From Shinella sp. (GTDB lineage Bacteria > Pseudomonadota > Alphaproteobacteria > Rhizobiales > Rhizobiaceae), in NCBI GenBank assembly GCA_003248775.1, contig QFQX01000054.1, forward strand, positions 1 to 26,390: a stretch of DNA of 26,390 bases, given 5' to 3'. A program made the translations under genes and the position numbers. Positions within the stretch are counted from its first letter, which is position 1. The number at the start of each line of letters is the position of its first letter. The notes below the pieces were generated by a model. The model saw nothing but the letters and a program-made list of their open reading frames with translations. It was not told the origin of the DNA and searched no databases. Of this stretch, positions 5,831-13,284 are shown piece by piece.

Positions 5831-7396
5831 ATGCAAATGAATACTGTGACGGCCGGTGCGGTGGTAAACGGGGACCACGCACACACGGCGGTAGGCGCCG
5901 TGCGCTCCGAAGGAGCAGGAGAAAATACTGAAATGAAGCGCGATGTCCTGTTTGAGCGGTTCAGCCAGCGGCTGAAGGCTCAGGTCGGTCCGGACGTCTA
6001 TGCGAGCTGGTTTGGCCGGCTCAAGCTTCATTCGGCGTCGAAGAGCGAAATTCGCCTCACGGTTCCGACCACGTTCCTGAAGTCCTGGATCAACAACCGT
6101 TATCTCGATCTGATCACCAGCATCTTTCAGCAGGAAGATCCGGCGATCCTGAAGGTCGAGATCCTCGTGCGCAGCGCAAGCCGCAACACCCCCGCGCGCG
6201 GCCCCGCCGTTGAGGATCGCGCTCCTGCCGTCGACACCGCTGCTCCGGCAGCACCGGCGCGCAAGTCTTCGGCCCAGCCCGTCGGTCAGGTCGCTCCCGT
6301 TTCCGGCAATGCCGCCGCTGCACGTGTTGCAACCAACGGTCCGCTTTTTGGTTCCCCGCTTGATTCCCGCTTTACCTTTGATGGCTTCATCGAAGGCGCT
6401 TCGAATCGTGTTGCCCTTGCCGCGGCAAAGACGATCGCAGAAGCCGGTGCCGGCGCAGTTCGCTTCAATCCGCTCTTCATTCACTCCTCCGTTGGTCTCG
6501 GCAAGACGCATCTCCTGCAGGCCATAGCCAATGCGGCGATCCAGAGCGCGCGTGCGCCTCGCGTGGTCTATCTGACGGCTGAATACTTCATGTGGCGTTT
6601 TGCCACCGCAATCCGCGACAACGATGCCCTGACGCTTAAGGACTCGCTGCGTGCAATCGATCTCCTGATCATCGACGACATGCAGTTCCTGCAGGGCAAG
6701 ATGATCCAGCACGAATTCTGCCATCTGCTCAACATGCTGCTCGACAGCGCCAAGCAGGTCGTGGTTGCTGCCGATCGCGCGCCGTGGGAACTGGAATCGC
6801 TCGATCCGCGCGTTCGCTCGCGCCTTCAGGGTGGCGTGGCGATCGAAATGGAAGCGCCTGACTACGACATGCGCTTCGAGATGTTGCAGACCCGTCTGGA
6901 CGCCGCCAAGAAGGATGATGCGTCTCTGGAAATTCCGCAGGAAATCCTGTCGCACGTCGCTCGCAACGTTGCGAGCAGCGGCCGCGATCTGGAAGGCGCC
7001 TTCAACCAGCTGATCTTCCGTCGTTCGTTCGAGCCCAATCTGTCGGTTGAACGCGTCGATGAACTGCTGGCCCATCTGGTCGGCGCTTCCGAACAGAAGC
7101 GCGTCCGTATCGAGGATATCCAGCGTATCGTCGCGCGCCACTACAACGTTTCGCGTCAGGAGCTCGTCTCCAACCGCCGTACCCGCGTCATCGTAAAGCC
7201 GCGCCAGATCGCCATGTATCTGTCGAAGACGCTGACCCCGCGTTCCTTCCCGGAAATCGGCCGACGTTTTGGCGGTCGTGACCACACCACCGTGCTCCAT
7301 GCCGTTCGCAAGATCGAGGAGCTGGTTTCCGAGGACACCAAGCTCAGCCACGAGATCGAACTTCTCAAGCGGCTGATCAACGAGAACAACGCCTGA
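5831..7396 (+). CDS. dnaA: DnaA, chromosomal replication initiator
   Basis: DnaA binds DnaA boxes at the origin as an ATP complex, melts DNA and loads the helicase. With the start at 5831 it has 521 residues. Domain I begins at M35 (MKRDVLFERFSQRL...VYASWFGRLKL), a Pro/Ala-rich linker spans about 118-185, the AAA+ domain has Walker A around VGLGKT (221-226) and Walker B LLIIDD (D282, D283), and domain IV carries GGRDHTTVLHA (481-491), the box-recognition motif. Two starts are credible: ATG 5831 (also 5837) behind GGAAGGCGG, and ATG 5933 behind AGGAGCAGGAG, which gives 487 residues and the usual bacterial N-terminus. The extra 34 residues resemble extended N-termini I associate with annotated rhizobial DnaA, but I cannot verify that. 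The gene has its own terminator. Confidence 0.97.
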   Translation: MQMNTVTAGAVVNGDHAHTAVGAVRSEGAGENTEMKRDVLFERFSQRLKAQVGPDVYASWFGRLKLHSASKSEIRLTVPTTFLKSWINNRYLDLITSIFQQEDPAILKVEILVRSASRNTPARGPAVEDRAPAVDTAAPAAPARKSSAQPVGQVAPVSGNAAAARVATNGPLFGSPLDSRFTFDGFIEGASNRVALAAAKTIAEAGAGAVRFNPLFIHSSVGLGKTHLLQAIANAAIQSARAPRVVYLTAEYFMWRFATAIRDNDALTLKDSLRAIDLLIIDDMQFLQGKMIQHEFCHLLNMLLDSAKQVVVAADRAPWELESLDPRVRSRLQGGVAIEMEAPDYDMRFEMLQTRLDAAKKDDASLEIPQEILSHVARNVASSGRDLEGAFNQLIFRRSFEPNLSVERVDELLAHLVGASEQKRVRIEDIQRIVARHYNVSRQELVSNRRTRVIVKPRQIAMYLSKTLTPRSFPEIGRRFGGRDHTTVLHAVRKIEELVSEDTKLSHEIELLKRLINENNA

Positions 7397-7404
7397 TGAG
7401 ACTG

Positions 7405-7430
7405 GGCCGGTAGCGATACCGGCCTTTTCT
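7405..7430 (+). terminator. Rho-independent terminator of dnaA
   Basis: GGCCGGTA (7405-7412), loop GCGA, TACCGGCC (7417-7424), then TTTTCT. A perfect 8-bp stem 8 bases past the dnaA stop. Confidence 0.9.
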
Positions 7431-7464
7431 TTTGGGTCATGCGAGCCCTGCCTGAAAGCCCTCC

Positions 7465-8046
7465 ATGAACAGGCCAATCCCGTTCTACGATGAAAATGCC
7501 GAGGCCTATGCCGGCCGGTCGCGAACGCTTGCAGTCGACCGTCTCGAGGCCTTCTCCAGGAAGGTTGCGCCGGGCGGCGCAGTCCTTGAGCTTGGCTGCG
7601 GAGCCGGTGAGGACAGTGAGTGGCTGACTGCAAGAGGTTTCGTGGTGACGCCGACGGACGGTTCGTCCGGCATGGCCGCGGAAGCGGAAAAGCGGCTCGG
7701 TCGTCCCGTTCGCGTGATGCGTTTCGATGAGCTTGCCGAGGCAAATGTCTATGACGGCGTCTGGGCCTGTGCCTGCCTGCTGCACGTACCCCGAGCCGAT
7801 CTTTCCGATGTGCTGGCGCGCATCCGTCGTGCGCTGAGGCCGGGCGGGATCTTCTATGCGAGCTACAAGGCAGGTGAAAAGGAAGGGTCCGACCGTTTCG
7901 GTCGACACTATAACAGGCCCTCGTCTGACTGGCTCTCCGCGACCTACCGCGACGTCGGTTGGCGGGAGCTCTCGATCGAGTATGCCAGGGGCGGCGGTTA
8001 TGACGGCGAGCCGACCGAATGGCTTCATGTGACCGCGATAGCGTGA
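7465..8046 (+). CDS. Class I SAM-dependent methyltransferase, substrate unknown
   Basis: A 193-residue protein with SAM-binding motif I VLELGCGAGED (40-50), an acidic post-I position in VVTPTDGSSGM, the motif LLHVPRADLSDVLARIRRAL and the RPGGIFYASYK loop of the Methyltransf_11/25 type. The N-terminus FYDENAEAYAGRSR is common in small stand-alone methyltransferases. The substrate cannot be told from sequence. No clear Shine-Dalgarno precedes the ATG. It follows the dnaA terminator, so it needs its own promoter, and its last 22 bases overlap the end of the convergent LysR gene. Tellurite-resistance (TehB-like) and biosynthetic methyltransferases share this fold, so no name is given. Confidence 0.85.
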   Translation: MNRPIPFYDENAEAYAGRSRTLAVDRLEAFSRKVAPGGAVLELGCGAGEDSEWLTARGFVVTPTDGSSGMAAEAEKRLGRPVRVMRFDELAEANVYDGVWACACLLHVPRADLSDVLARIRRALRPGGIFYASYKAGEKEGSDRFGRHYNRPSSDWLSATYRDVGWRELSIEYARGGGYDGEPTEWLHVTAIA

Positions 8047-8957
8047 AGGCCTGTTTCCGCAAGAGCCTCCGACTTGCTGCTCTTCTCGACCAGCCATTGA
8101 CGCACGGTGGCCACGGCTGATCGTTCCAGCGCGAGTGACGGATAGACGAGATAATAGGCGAAGCGGCTGCGGATCGCGGTGCTGAACGGGCTGACGAGCC
8201 GCCCTTGCCTGATATCCTGTTCGGCAAAACCCCGGCGCAGCAGGGCGAGGCCGAGACCGGCCCGCGCCGCTTCCAACGCGCCGTTGCTGTCGGGGGCGAT
8301 CACCGGTCCCCTGCGCCAGTCGATATCCGTAGCACCGGCGGCTTCGAGCCACAGTCGCCAGTCGTTGCGGTCGACATCATGGATCAGCATTTGCGGCTTC
8401 AGCCGTGATGGCGTCGGGTCCGGGCCGAGAGTGGCGGCAAGTGCCGGTGAGCAGACCGCAATCAGGTCGTCTGCGACGAGCCGTTCGCTCGCAAGTCCCG
8501 GATAGGCGCCAAGCCCGTGCCGCACGGCGAGATCGACGCCGTCCTTCTGGAAATCCACGAGCCTTCCCGTCGTGCCGATCCGAAGGTCGATGTCCGGAAA
8601 CGCCGTCTGGAATTCCTCCAGACGTGGCATCAGCCACTGGATTGCAAAGCCGGTGGTGCAGCTCAACGTCACGATGTCAGGCTGAAGCTTTCGTCTGATC
8701 GCGCCGGTTGCCTCGCGCATCAGCCGGAAGGCGATCCTCAGTGTCGAGAAGTAATCGGCACCTGCCTCGGTCAGCGAAAGCCGTCGCGGATGCCGTTCGA
8801 AGAGCGCAAGGCCGAGTGTCGCCTCCAGTTCCCGCACCTGCAGACTGATGGCGCCCGGCGTCACATGCAGCTCTTCTGCGGCAAGCGTCATGCTCAGATG
8901 TCGCGCTGCGGCTTCGAAGGCGCGCATCCCCGAAAGAGAAGGAAGTGCTTCGTCCAT
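8025..8957 (-). CDS. LysR-family transcriptional regulator, GcvA-like
   Basis: A 310-residue LysR protein. The winged HTH occupies about residues 6-66, with FEAAARHLSMTLAAEELHVT and PGAISLQVRELEATLGLALF, and the PBP2-type effector domain follows (SCTTGFAIQWLMPRLEEFQ, VDLAVRHGLG, LIAVCSPALAA). The LPSLSGMRAFEAAARHLS opening is that of GcvA-like regulators, a large subgroup, so a role in glycine cleavage is not implied. It is divergent from the EamA transporter gene with 193 bases between starts, the standard layout for a LysR protein and its target. Its 3' end overlaps the convergent methyltransferase gene by 22 bases. No Shine-Dalgarno is seen before the ATG; a start 10 codons later (MRAFEAAARH) would shorten the HTH and is less likely. 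Confidence 0.92.
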   Translation of the reverse strand: MDEALPSLSGMRAFEAAARHLSMTLAAEELHVTPGAISLQVRELEATLGLALFERHPRRLSLTEAGADYFSTLRIAFRLMREATGAIRRKLQPDIVTLSCTTGFAIQWLMPRLEEFQTAFPDIDLRIGTTGRLVDFQKDGVDLAVRHGLGAYPGLASERLVADDLIAVCSPALAATLGPDPTPSRLKPQMLIHDVDRNDWRLWLEAAGATDIDWRRGPVIAPDSNGALEAARAGLGLALLRRGFAEQDIRQGRLVSPFSTAIRSRFAYYLVYPSLALERSAVATVRQWLVEKSSKSEALAETGLHAIAVT

Positions 8958-8982
8958 GATTTAGAAAAACTCGCTCATCAGT

Positions 8983-9078
8983 CGAGATCGTCTCGTTTGT
9001 CATCGGGATAAAGAAGAAATAACAGATCTATATGGGCTGAATAATGGCCGTTGGAAAAGTTATTACGATTAAAAATCG
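8983..9078. promoter_or_regulatory. LysR/EamA divergent control region with two short inverted repeats
   Basis: Two perfect 5-bp inverted repeats with 3-base centres: CGAGA-tcg-TCTCG (8983-8995), 26 bases from the regulator start, and CGATT-aaa-AATCG (9066-9078), 73 bases before the transporter start. Either could be part of a LysR operator. Arms this short can arise by chance. Confidence 0.3.
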
Positions 9079-9150
9079 ACGTGCGGAAGACGGGGAAGTC
9101 CGGGACGGATTTCGATCTGACTAGGGCTTCGGCCTTGAGGGAGATGTGGA

Positions 9151-10068
9151 ATGGCACAGAAGGAAATGGCGAAAGGCGAATGGCTGATGCTCGGGGCGCT
9201 GTCGTTGCTCTGGGGCGGCTCCTTCCTTTTCAACGGTATTCTGGTGAAGGCCTGGCCACCGGTCACCATCGTCAGCGCGCGTGTCGGACTGGACGCGATC
9301 GCGCTCTGGATCATCGTGCGTCTTGCCGGCATTGCCATACCGAGAAGCCGGGAAGCATGGCTGGCCTTCCTCGGCATGGGCATCCTCAACAATGTCATTC
9401 CCTTCACACTGATCGTCTGGGGCCAGACCCATATCGCCAGCGGGCTTGCGGCGATCCTCAACGCTACGACGCCGCTGTTCGGCGTTCTGGTGGCGCATGC
9501 CCTGACGCCCGATGAAAAGCTGACGGCCAACAAGATCGCCGGTCTGCTGATCGGCATTGGCGGTGTCGCGGTGATGATGGGGCCGTCCGTGCTGGGGCAT
9601 GTCGGTAATGACGTCTGGGGCGAGCTTGCGGTTCTCGGCGCGGCCTTGAGTTATGCCTTCGCCGGCGTGTTCGGTCGCAGGTTCAAGCGCATGGGCATGC
9701 CACCCTTGCTGCCGGCAGCGGGGCAGGTGGACATGTCGGCGCTACTTCTGCTGCCCGTGGCCCTCATCGTCGACAAGCCATTCAGTCTGCCGGCCCCCGG
9801 TGCCGAAACCATCGCCGCCCTGCTCGGGCTTGCGCTTCTGTCGACGGCCTTTGCCTATGTCCTGTTTTTCCGCATCCTCGCGACCGCGGGCGTGACGAAC
9901 CTGATGCTGGTGACGATCCTGATCCCGCCGAGCGCCGTGGTGCTGAGCGCCATCGTGCTGGGCGAACAGCTTGAGCTGCGCCATGGTCTTGGCATGGTGC
10001 TCATCGCGCTGGGGCTGGTGTCGATCGACGGACGTCTCTGGCGTCGTTTCGTCGCTCGCGGAGCCTGA
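9151..10068 (+). CDS. EamA-family (DMT superfamily) transporter
   Basis: A 305-residue, very hydrophobic inner-membrane protein with the two-repeat, ten-helix pattern of EamA/RhaT-type drug/metabolite transporters. The first repeat opens GEWLMLGALSLLWGGSFLFN and contains NNVIPFTLIVWGQTHIASG with the ATTPLFG loop; the second has the matching LSTAFAYVLFF, TNLMLVTILIPPSAVVLS and GEQLELRHGLGMVLIALGL. The substrate is unknown: the family includes amino acid, metabolite and drug exporters. GAGGGAG upstream of the ATG supports the start. Divergent from a GcvA-like LysR gene that probably controls it. It converges on hemW with 42 bases between; only a short CCGC/GCGG repeat and no T-run is seen there. 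Confidence 0.9.
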   Translation: MAQKEMAKGEWLMLGALSLLWGGSFLFNGILVKAWPPVTIVSARVGLDAIALWIIVRLAGIAIPRSREAWLAFLGMGILNNVIPFTLIVWGQTHIASGLAAILNATTPLFGVLVAHALTPDEKLTANKIAGLLIGIGGVAVMMGPSVLGHVGNDVWGELAVLGAALSYAFAGVFGRRFKRMGMPPLLPAAGQVDMSALLLLPVALIVDKPFSLPAPGAETIAALLGLALLSTAFAYVLFFRILATAGVTNLMLVTILIPPSAVVLSAIVLGEQLELRHGLGMVLIALGLVSIDGRLWRRFVARGA

Positions 10069-10110
10069 GCCGCTCAATTGGCGGTGATTGTGATGGTGGC
10101 CTGAAACGCT

Positions 10111-11292
10111 TTAGCAGGCGAGATCGGCCACCACCGCATCCAGCACCAGCATGCCGGACGGCGTGCAGCGCAGGCGCGAATTGCCGAGGCGCTCTATGAA
10201 ACCGTGTTCCAGTAAAAACTGTTCCTTGGCCGGATCGGGATCGCGGCCGGAAAGCTGCTGCCAGCGTGCGAGGTCGACGCCTTCGCGCAGCCTGAGGCCC
10301 ATCAGCAGCAGTTCGTCGGCCTGTTCGTCAAGGTCGAGGATCTCCTGATCCACCATGCCGTGGCAACGTTCCTCCACTGCAGCCAGCCAGGCTTCCGGAA
10401 CGCGTTCGGTGGCGGTGGCGATCTTGTCGCGCCCGCGCGTCAGCCGCCCATGGGCGCCGGGGCCGATGCCGGCATAGTCGCCATAGCGCCAGTAGGTGAG
10501 GTTGTGGCGGCTCTCCGCGCCCGGCCGAGCATGGTTGGAAACCTCGTAGGCCGGCAGGCCCTCGCGCGCCGTGATTTCCTGTGTCGCCTCATAGAGAACG
10601 GCCGATTGCTCCTCATCAAGGGTAATGAGCTTGCCGGCCTTGTGAAGACCGTAGAAGGCGGTGCCGTCCTCGATCGTCAGCTGATAGAGCGAAAGATGGT
10701 CGACCGCGTAGGAGATTGCCTCGCGCAGCTCCTTTTCCCATGCCTCGACAGTCTGGTTTGGTCGCGCGTAGATCAGGTCGAACGACATGCGCGGAAAGAT
10801 CTCGCGGGCAAGCCGGATCGCCTTCAGGGCATCCGCAACGTCATGCAGCCGGCCCAGGAACTTCAGGTCGGGATCGTTGAGCGCCTGAACGCCGAGCGAG
10901 ACACGGTTGACGCCCGCTGACCGATAACCCCGGAACCGCGTCGCCTCCACGCTGGAGGGATTGGCCTCCATGGTGATCTCGATGCCATCGGGAACATGCC
11001 AGTGGCGTGCGATGGCGTTCAGGATCGCATCCACCGTTTCAGGCGCCATCAGCGAGGGCGTGCCGCCACCGAGGAAGATGCTGGTGACCGTCTTTGGGCC
11101 GCTAAGACGGCGCATTTCCTGCATTTCGCGCAGGAAGGCGGAAACGAAGCGCGGCTGGTCGACCGGCTGGTGACGGACGTGACTGTTGAAATCGCAGTAG
11201 GGACATTTGGCCGCGCAGAACGGCCAATGCACATAGACGCCAAAGCCCGGTTCACCGGTATCGGGAAGAAGGAGCGGCGTCGCTTCGGCCAT
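10111..11292 (-). CDS. hemW: HemW, radical SAM heme chaperone (HemN-like)
   Basis: A 393-residue radical SAM protein. The cluster motif C26-x3-C30-x2-C33 lies in FCAAKCPYCDF, followed by IFLGGGTPSL, ITMEANPSS and NRVSLGVQAL. The HNLTYWRYGDYAGIGPGAHG segment and the HemN C-terminal domain (DELLMGLRLREGVDL) are typical of HemW, which passes heme to acceptor proteins. Older annotation calls it oxygen-independent coproporphyrinogen oxidase, but its position beside rdgB and rph is the usual one for HemW. A TTG four codons earlier (11302-11304) overlaps the rdgB stop, but GGAGG lies one base from it. The ATG at 11290-11292, 13 bases from GGAGG, is preferred with moderate certainty. Last gene of the rph operon. 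Confidence 0.9.
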   Translation of the reverse strand: MAEATPLLLPDTGEPGFGVYVHWPFCAAKCPYCDFNSHVRHQPVDQPRFVSAFLREMQEMRRLSGPKTVTSIFLGGGTPSLMAPETVDAILNAIARHWHVPDGIEITMEANPSSVEATRFRGYRSAGVNRVSLGVQALNDPDLKFLGRLHDVADALKAIRLAREIFPRMSFDLIYARPNQTVEAWEKELREAISYAVDHLSLYQLTIEDGTAFYGLHKAGKLITLDEEQSAVLYEATQEITAREGLPAYEVSNHARPGAESRHNLTYWRYGDYAGIGPGAHGRLTRGRDKIATATERVPEAWLAAVEERCHGMVDQEILDLDEQADELLLMGLRLREGVDLARWQQLSGRDPDPAKEQFLLEHGFIERLGNSRLRCTPSGMLVLDAVVADLAC

Positions 11293-11300
11293 CTGCGGGA

Positions 11301-11945
11301 TCAAGCCTCCAGGCAGGTTTCGACGAAGAGCTTGAAGGCGCGCGCGCGGTGCGACAGCGCTTCCGCGTCGCCGGGCTTCCAGCCGTGTTTTTCCTGGGCG
11401 GTCATTTCGCCGAAGGTGGTGTCATGGCCTTCCGGCTGGAACACCGGATCGTAGCCGAAGCCGGCAGTGCCGCGCGGCGGCCACGCGATCGTGCCTTCCA
11501 CCTCGCCACGGAAGAATTCCGTGTGTCCGTCCGGCCATGCAAGGCAGAGCACGCTGACGAAACGGCCGGTGCGCTGTTCGGGACGTGTTGCCCCTTTCTC
11601 TGCAAGAGCCTTCTCGACCTTCTCCATCGCCATGGCGAAGTCGCGGCTGCCGTCCTCGCGCTCTGCCCAGTTCGCCGTATAGACGCCGGGTGCGCCATCG
11701 AGCGCGTCGATTACCAGACCGGAATCGTCGGAAAGTGCGGGCATGCCGGCGGCCTTGGCCGAAGCCAGCGCCTTGATGGCGGCGTTTTCCTCGAAGGTCG
11801 TGCCGGTTTCATCCGGTTCCTCGAACTTCAACTCAGCCGCCGACTTGGCGGAAAAACCGAAGGGACCGATCAGGTCGGCGATCTCGGCGATCTTGCCGGC
11901 ATTGTGGCTGGCGACGACGATGGTACGGGTGTCGAGCTTGCGCAT
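11301..11945 (-). CDS. rdgB: RdgB/HAM1-like dITP/XTP pyrophosphatase
   Basis: A 214-residue house-cleaning NTPase that hydrolyses dITP, ITP and XTP to monophosphates, keeping deaminated purines out of DNA and RNA. Seen: the nucleotide-binding SHNAGK (13-18), the acidic motif FEENAAIKA, the metal-binding SDDSGLVIDAL (D73, D74), GRFVSVLCLAWPDG, and the base-recognition segments GTAGFGYDPVF and LSHRARA. These define the HAM1 family and the length is normal. AGGA sits 9 bases before the ATG. It follows the VOC gene by 11 bases and its stop sits just before hemW, so cotranscription is likely. Confidence 0.95.
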   Translation of the reverse strand: MRKLDTRTIVVASHNAGKIAEIADLIGPFGFSAKSAAELKFEEPDETGTTFEENAAIKALASAKAAGMPALSDDSGLVIDALDGAPGVYTANWAEREDGSRDFAMAMEKVEKALAEKGATRPEQRTGRFVSVLCLAWPDGHTEFFRGEVEGTIAWPPRGTAGFGYDPVFQPEGHDTTFGEMTAQEKHGWKPGDAEALSHRARAFKLFVETCLEA

Positions 11946-11956
11946 TTACAAAAATC

Positions 11957-12373
11957 CTATTCGATATCCCAGAGCCGGGGTTCGGCACATTCGAGACTGT
12001 TGCCTGCCGGATCGCGGAAGTAGATCGAGCGGGCGCCGTTGGGCCAGCGGAAATCCGACTCAATTGTGATCCCGGCGTTCGCAAGGCGATCCGCGATACG
12101 GTCGAGGTTTTCGCCCGCCACGCGGAAGCAGGCATGTCCCGGACCGGTGGTTCCATGGCTCGGAACCGGAAATGATCCGGCAGCGACCGGCTTGATCGTT
12201 TCCGCCGCGTTGAAGATCAACAGGATCCCCTGGCCGCAGCGATAGAAGATGTGACGATCGCCCTGCCGCTTGATCTTTTCAAGACCGAGAACGCCTCCAT
12301 AGAAGGCCTCGGCGGCATCGAGGTCGGACGCATAGAGAGCCGTCTCGAGAATGCCTTCCAATGCGTCGCTCAC
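11957..12373 (-). CDS. VOC-family (glyoxalase/bleomycin-resistance fold) protein, function unknown
   Basis: A 138-residue vicinal-oxygen-chelate protein. The opening LETALYASDLDAAEAFYGGV, the middle PGHACFRVAGENLDRIADRL and the ending SIYFRDPAGNSLECAEPRLW are the two beta-alpha-beta-beta-beta repeats of small VOC enzymes. H in GPGHACF and E in SLECAEP are plausible metal ligands. The substrate is unknown; glyoxalase, dioxygenase and resistance proteins share this fold. The GTG at 12371-12373 is chosen because GGAG lies 6 bases upstream and the open frame beyond it runs into rph. It stands between rph and rdgB with short gaps, so it is very probably in that operon. Confidence 0.85.
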   Translation of the reverse strand: MSDALEGILETALYASDLDAAEAFYGGVLGLEKIKRQGDRHIFYRCGQGILLIFNAAETIKPVAAGSFPVPSHGTTGPGHACFRVAGENLDRIADRLANAGITIESDFRWPNGARSIYFRDPAGNSLECAEPRLWDIE

Positions 12374-12395
12374 CCTCTTCTCCGTGGAGGCGACC

Positions 12396-13112
12396 TTAGA
12401 GGATCGCCTGCTTCTGCAGGTTGACCAGTTCGCCGATGCCGTTGCGGGCAAGCCGCATCAGCGTCAGGAATTCTTCTTCCGAGAAGGGAACGCCCTCGGC
12501 CGTCCCCTGAACCTCGACGATGGCGCCGGTGCCGGTCATGACGAAGTTCGCATCGGTCTCGGCAGACGAGTCTTCCAGATAGTCGAGGTCGATGACCGGC
12601 TGGTTGGCGAAGATGCCGCAGGAGATGGCGGCAACGTGATCCTTCAGGACCTTCTCCACCTTCACCATGTTGCGGGCTTCCATCCACTTCAGGCAGTCGT
12701 AAAGGGCAATCCATGCGCCGGTGATGGAGGCGGTGCGGGTGCCGCCGTCGGCCTGGATCACGTCGCAGTCGATGGTGATCTGGCGTTCGCCAAGCGCTTC
12801 AAGATCGACGATGGCGCGTAGCGAGCGGCCGATCAGGCGCTGGATTTCCTGCGTGCGGCCGCCCTGCTTGCCGGCTGCCGCCTCGCGCTTCATGCGGTCG
12901 CCTGTGGCGCGCGGCAGCATGCCGTATTCGGCGGTGACCCAGCCCTTGCCGCTGTTGCGCAACCACGGCGGGGTCTTCTCTTCAAGACTTGCCGTGCAGA
13001 GCACATGGGTATCACCGAATTTGACGAGGCAGGAGCCTTCCGCATGCTTGGAAAAATTGCGCTCGAACGAGACCTTGCGCATTTGGTCGGTTTTTCTGCC
13101 TGATGGCCGCAT
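12396..13112 (-). CDS. rph: RNase PH, tRNA 3'-end processing exoribonuclease
   Basis: A 238-residue phosphate-dependent 3'-5' exoribonuclease that trims tRNA precursors. Characteristic segments are MRPSGRKTDQMRKVSFERNF at the start, GDTHVLCTASLEEKTPPWLR, GWVTAEYGMLPRAT with the RNase PH signature, KQGGRTQEIQRLIGRSLRA, and CDVIQADGGTRTASITGAW, which includes active-site residues. The length is normal and it is intact at the C-terminus, unlike the frameshifted gene in some E. coli K-12 strains. AAGGAG lies 6 bases before the ATG. It heads the rph-VOC-rdgB-hemW run and is divergent from hrcA. Confidence 0.97.
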   Translation of the reverse strand: MRPSGRKTDQMRKVSFERNFSKHAEGSCLVKFGDTHVLCTASLEEKTPPWLRNSGKGWVTAEYGMLPRATGDRMKREAAAGKQGGRTQEIQRLIGRSLRAIVDLEALGERQITIDCDVIQADGGTRTASITGAWIALYDCLKWMEARNMVKVEKVLKDHVAAISCGIFANQPVIDLDYLEDSSAETDANFVMTGTGAIVEVQGTAEGVPFSEEEFLTLMRLARNGIGELVNLQKQAIL

Positions 13113-13219
13113 TGCGTTCTCCTTGGGTGCCCAAAGGCCTTCTAAGGTCCGCGCTTACGATTTGCAAAGAAAAACCATGAAAGTCCCCGGTATGTCCGGA
13201 GTTGTCCTATTTTTCCGGT

Positions 13220-13247
13220 TTGTGATTGGGCATTGAGTGGCTATATT
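13220..13247 (+). promoter_or_regulatory. Candidate sigma-70-type promoter of hrcA
   Basis: TTGTGA (13220-13225), 16 bases, TATATT (13242-13247). Transcription would start near 13254. The GTG at 13237 that could open a longer hrcA frame lies inside this promoter, which argues for the ATG at 13285. No CIRCE element (TTAGCACTC-N9-GAGTGCTAA) is seen here. Confidence 0.5.
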
Positions 13248-13284
13248 TCGTCCCGATGACAGACACACAGATTTCGCACGACTG

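Noticed and set aside
5585..8227. 880-residue minus-strand open frame across dnaA
   Set aside because: It is a high-GC antisense shadow of dnaA and its neighbours, Arg/Ala-rich with no family features.
10069..10110. Terminator between the EamA transporter and hemW
   Set aside because: Only a 4-bp CCGC/GCGG pair and no T-run in either direction.
13237..13284. GTG start adding 16 residues to HrcA
   Set aside because: It lies within the candidate hrcA promoter and the added residues are not family-like.
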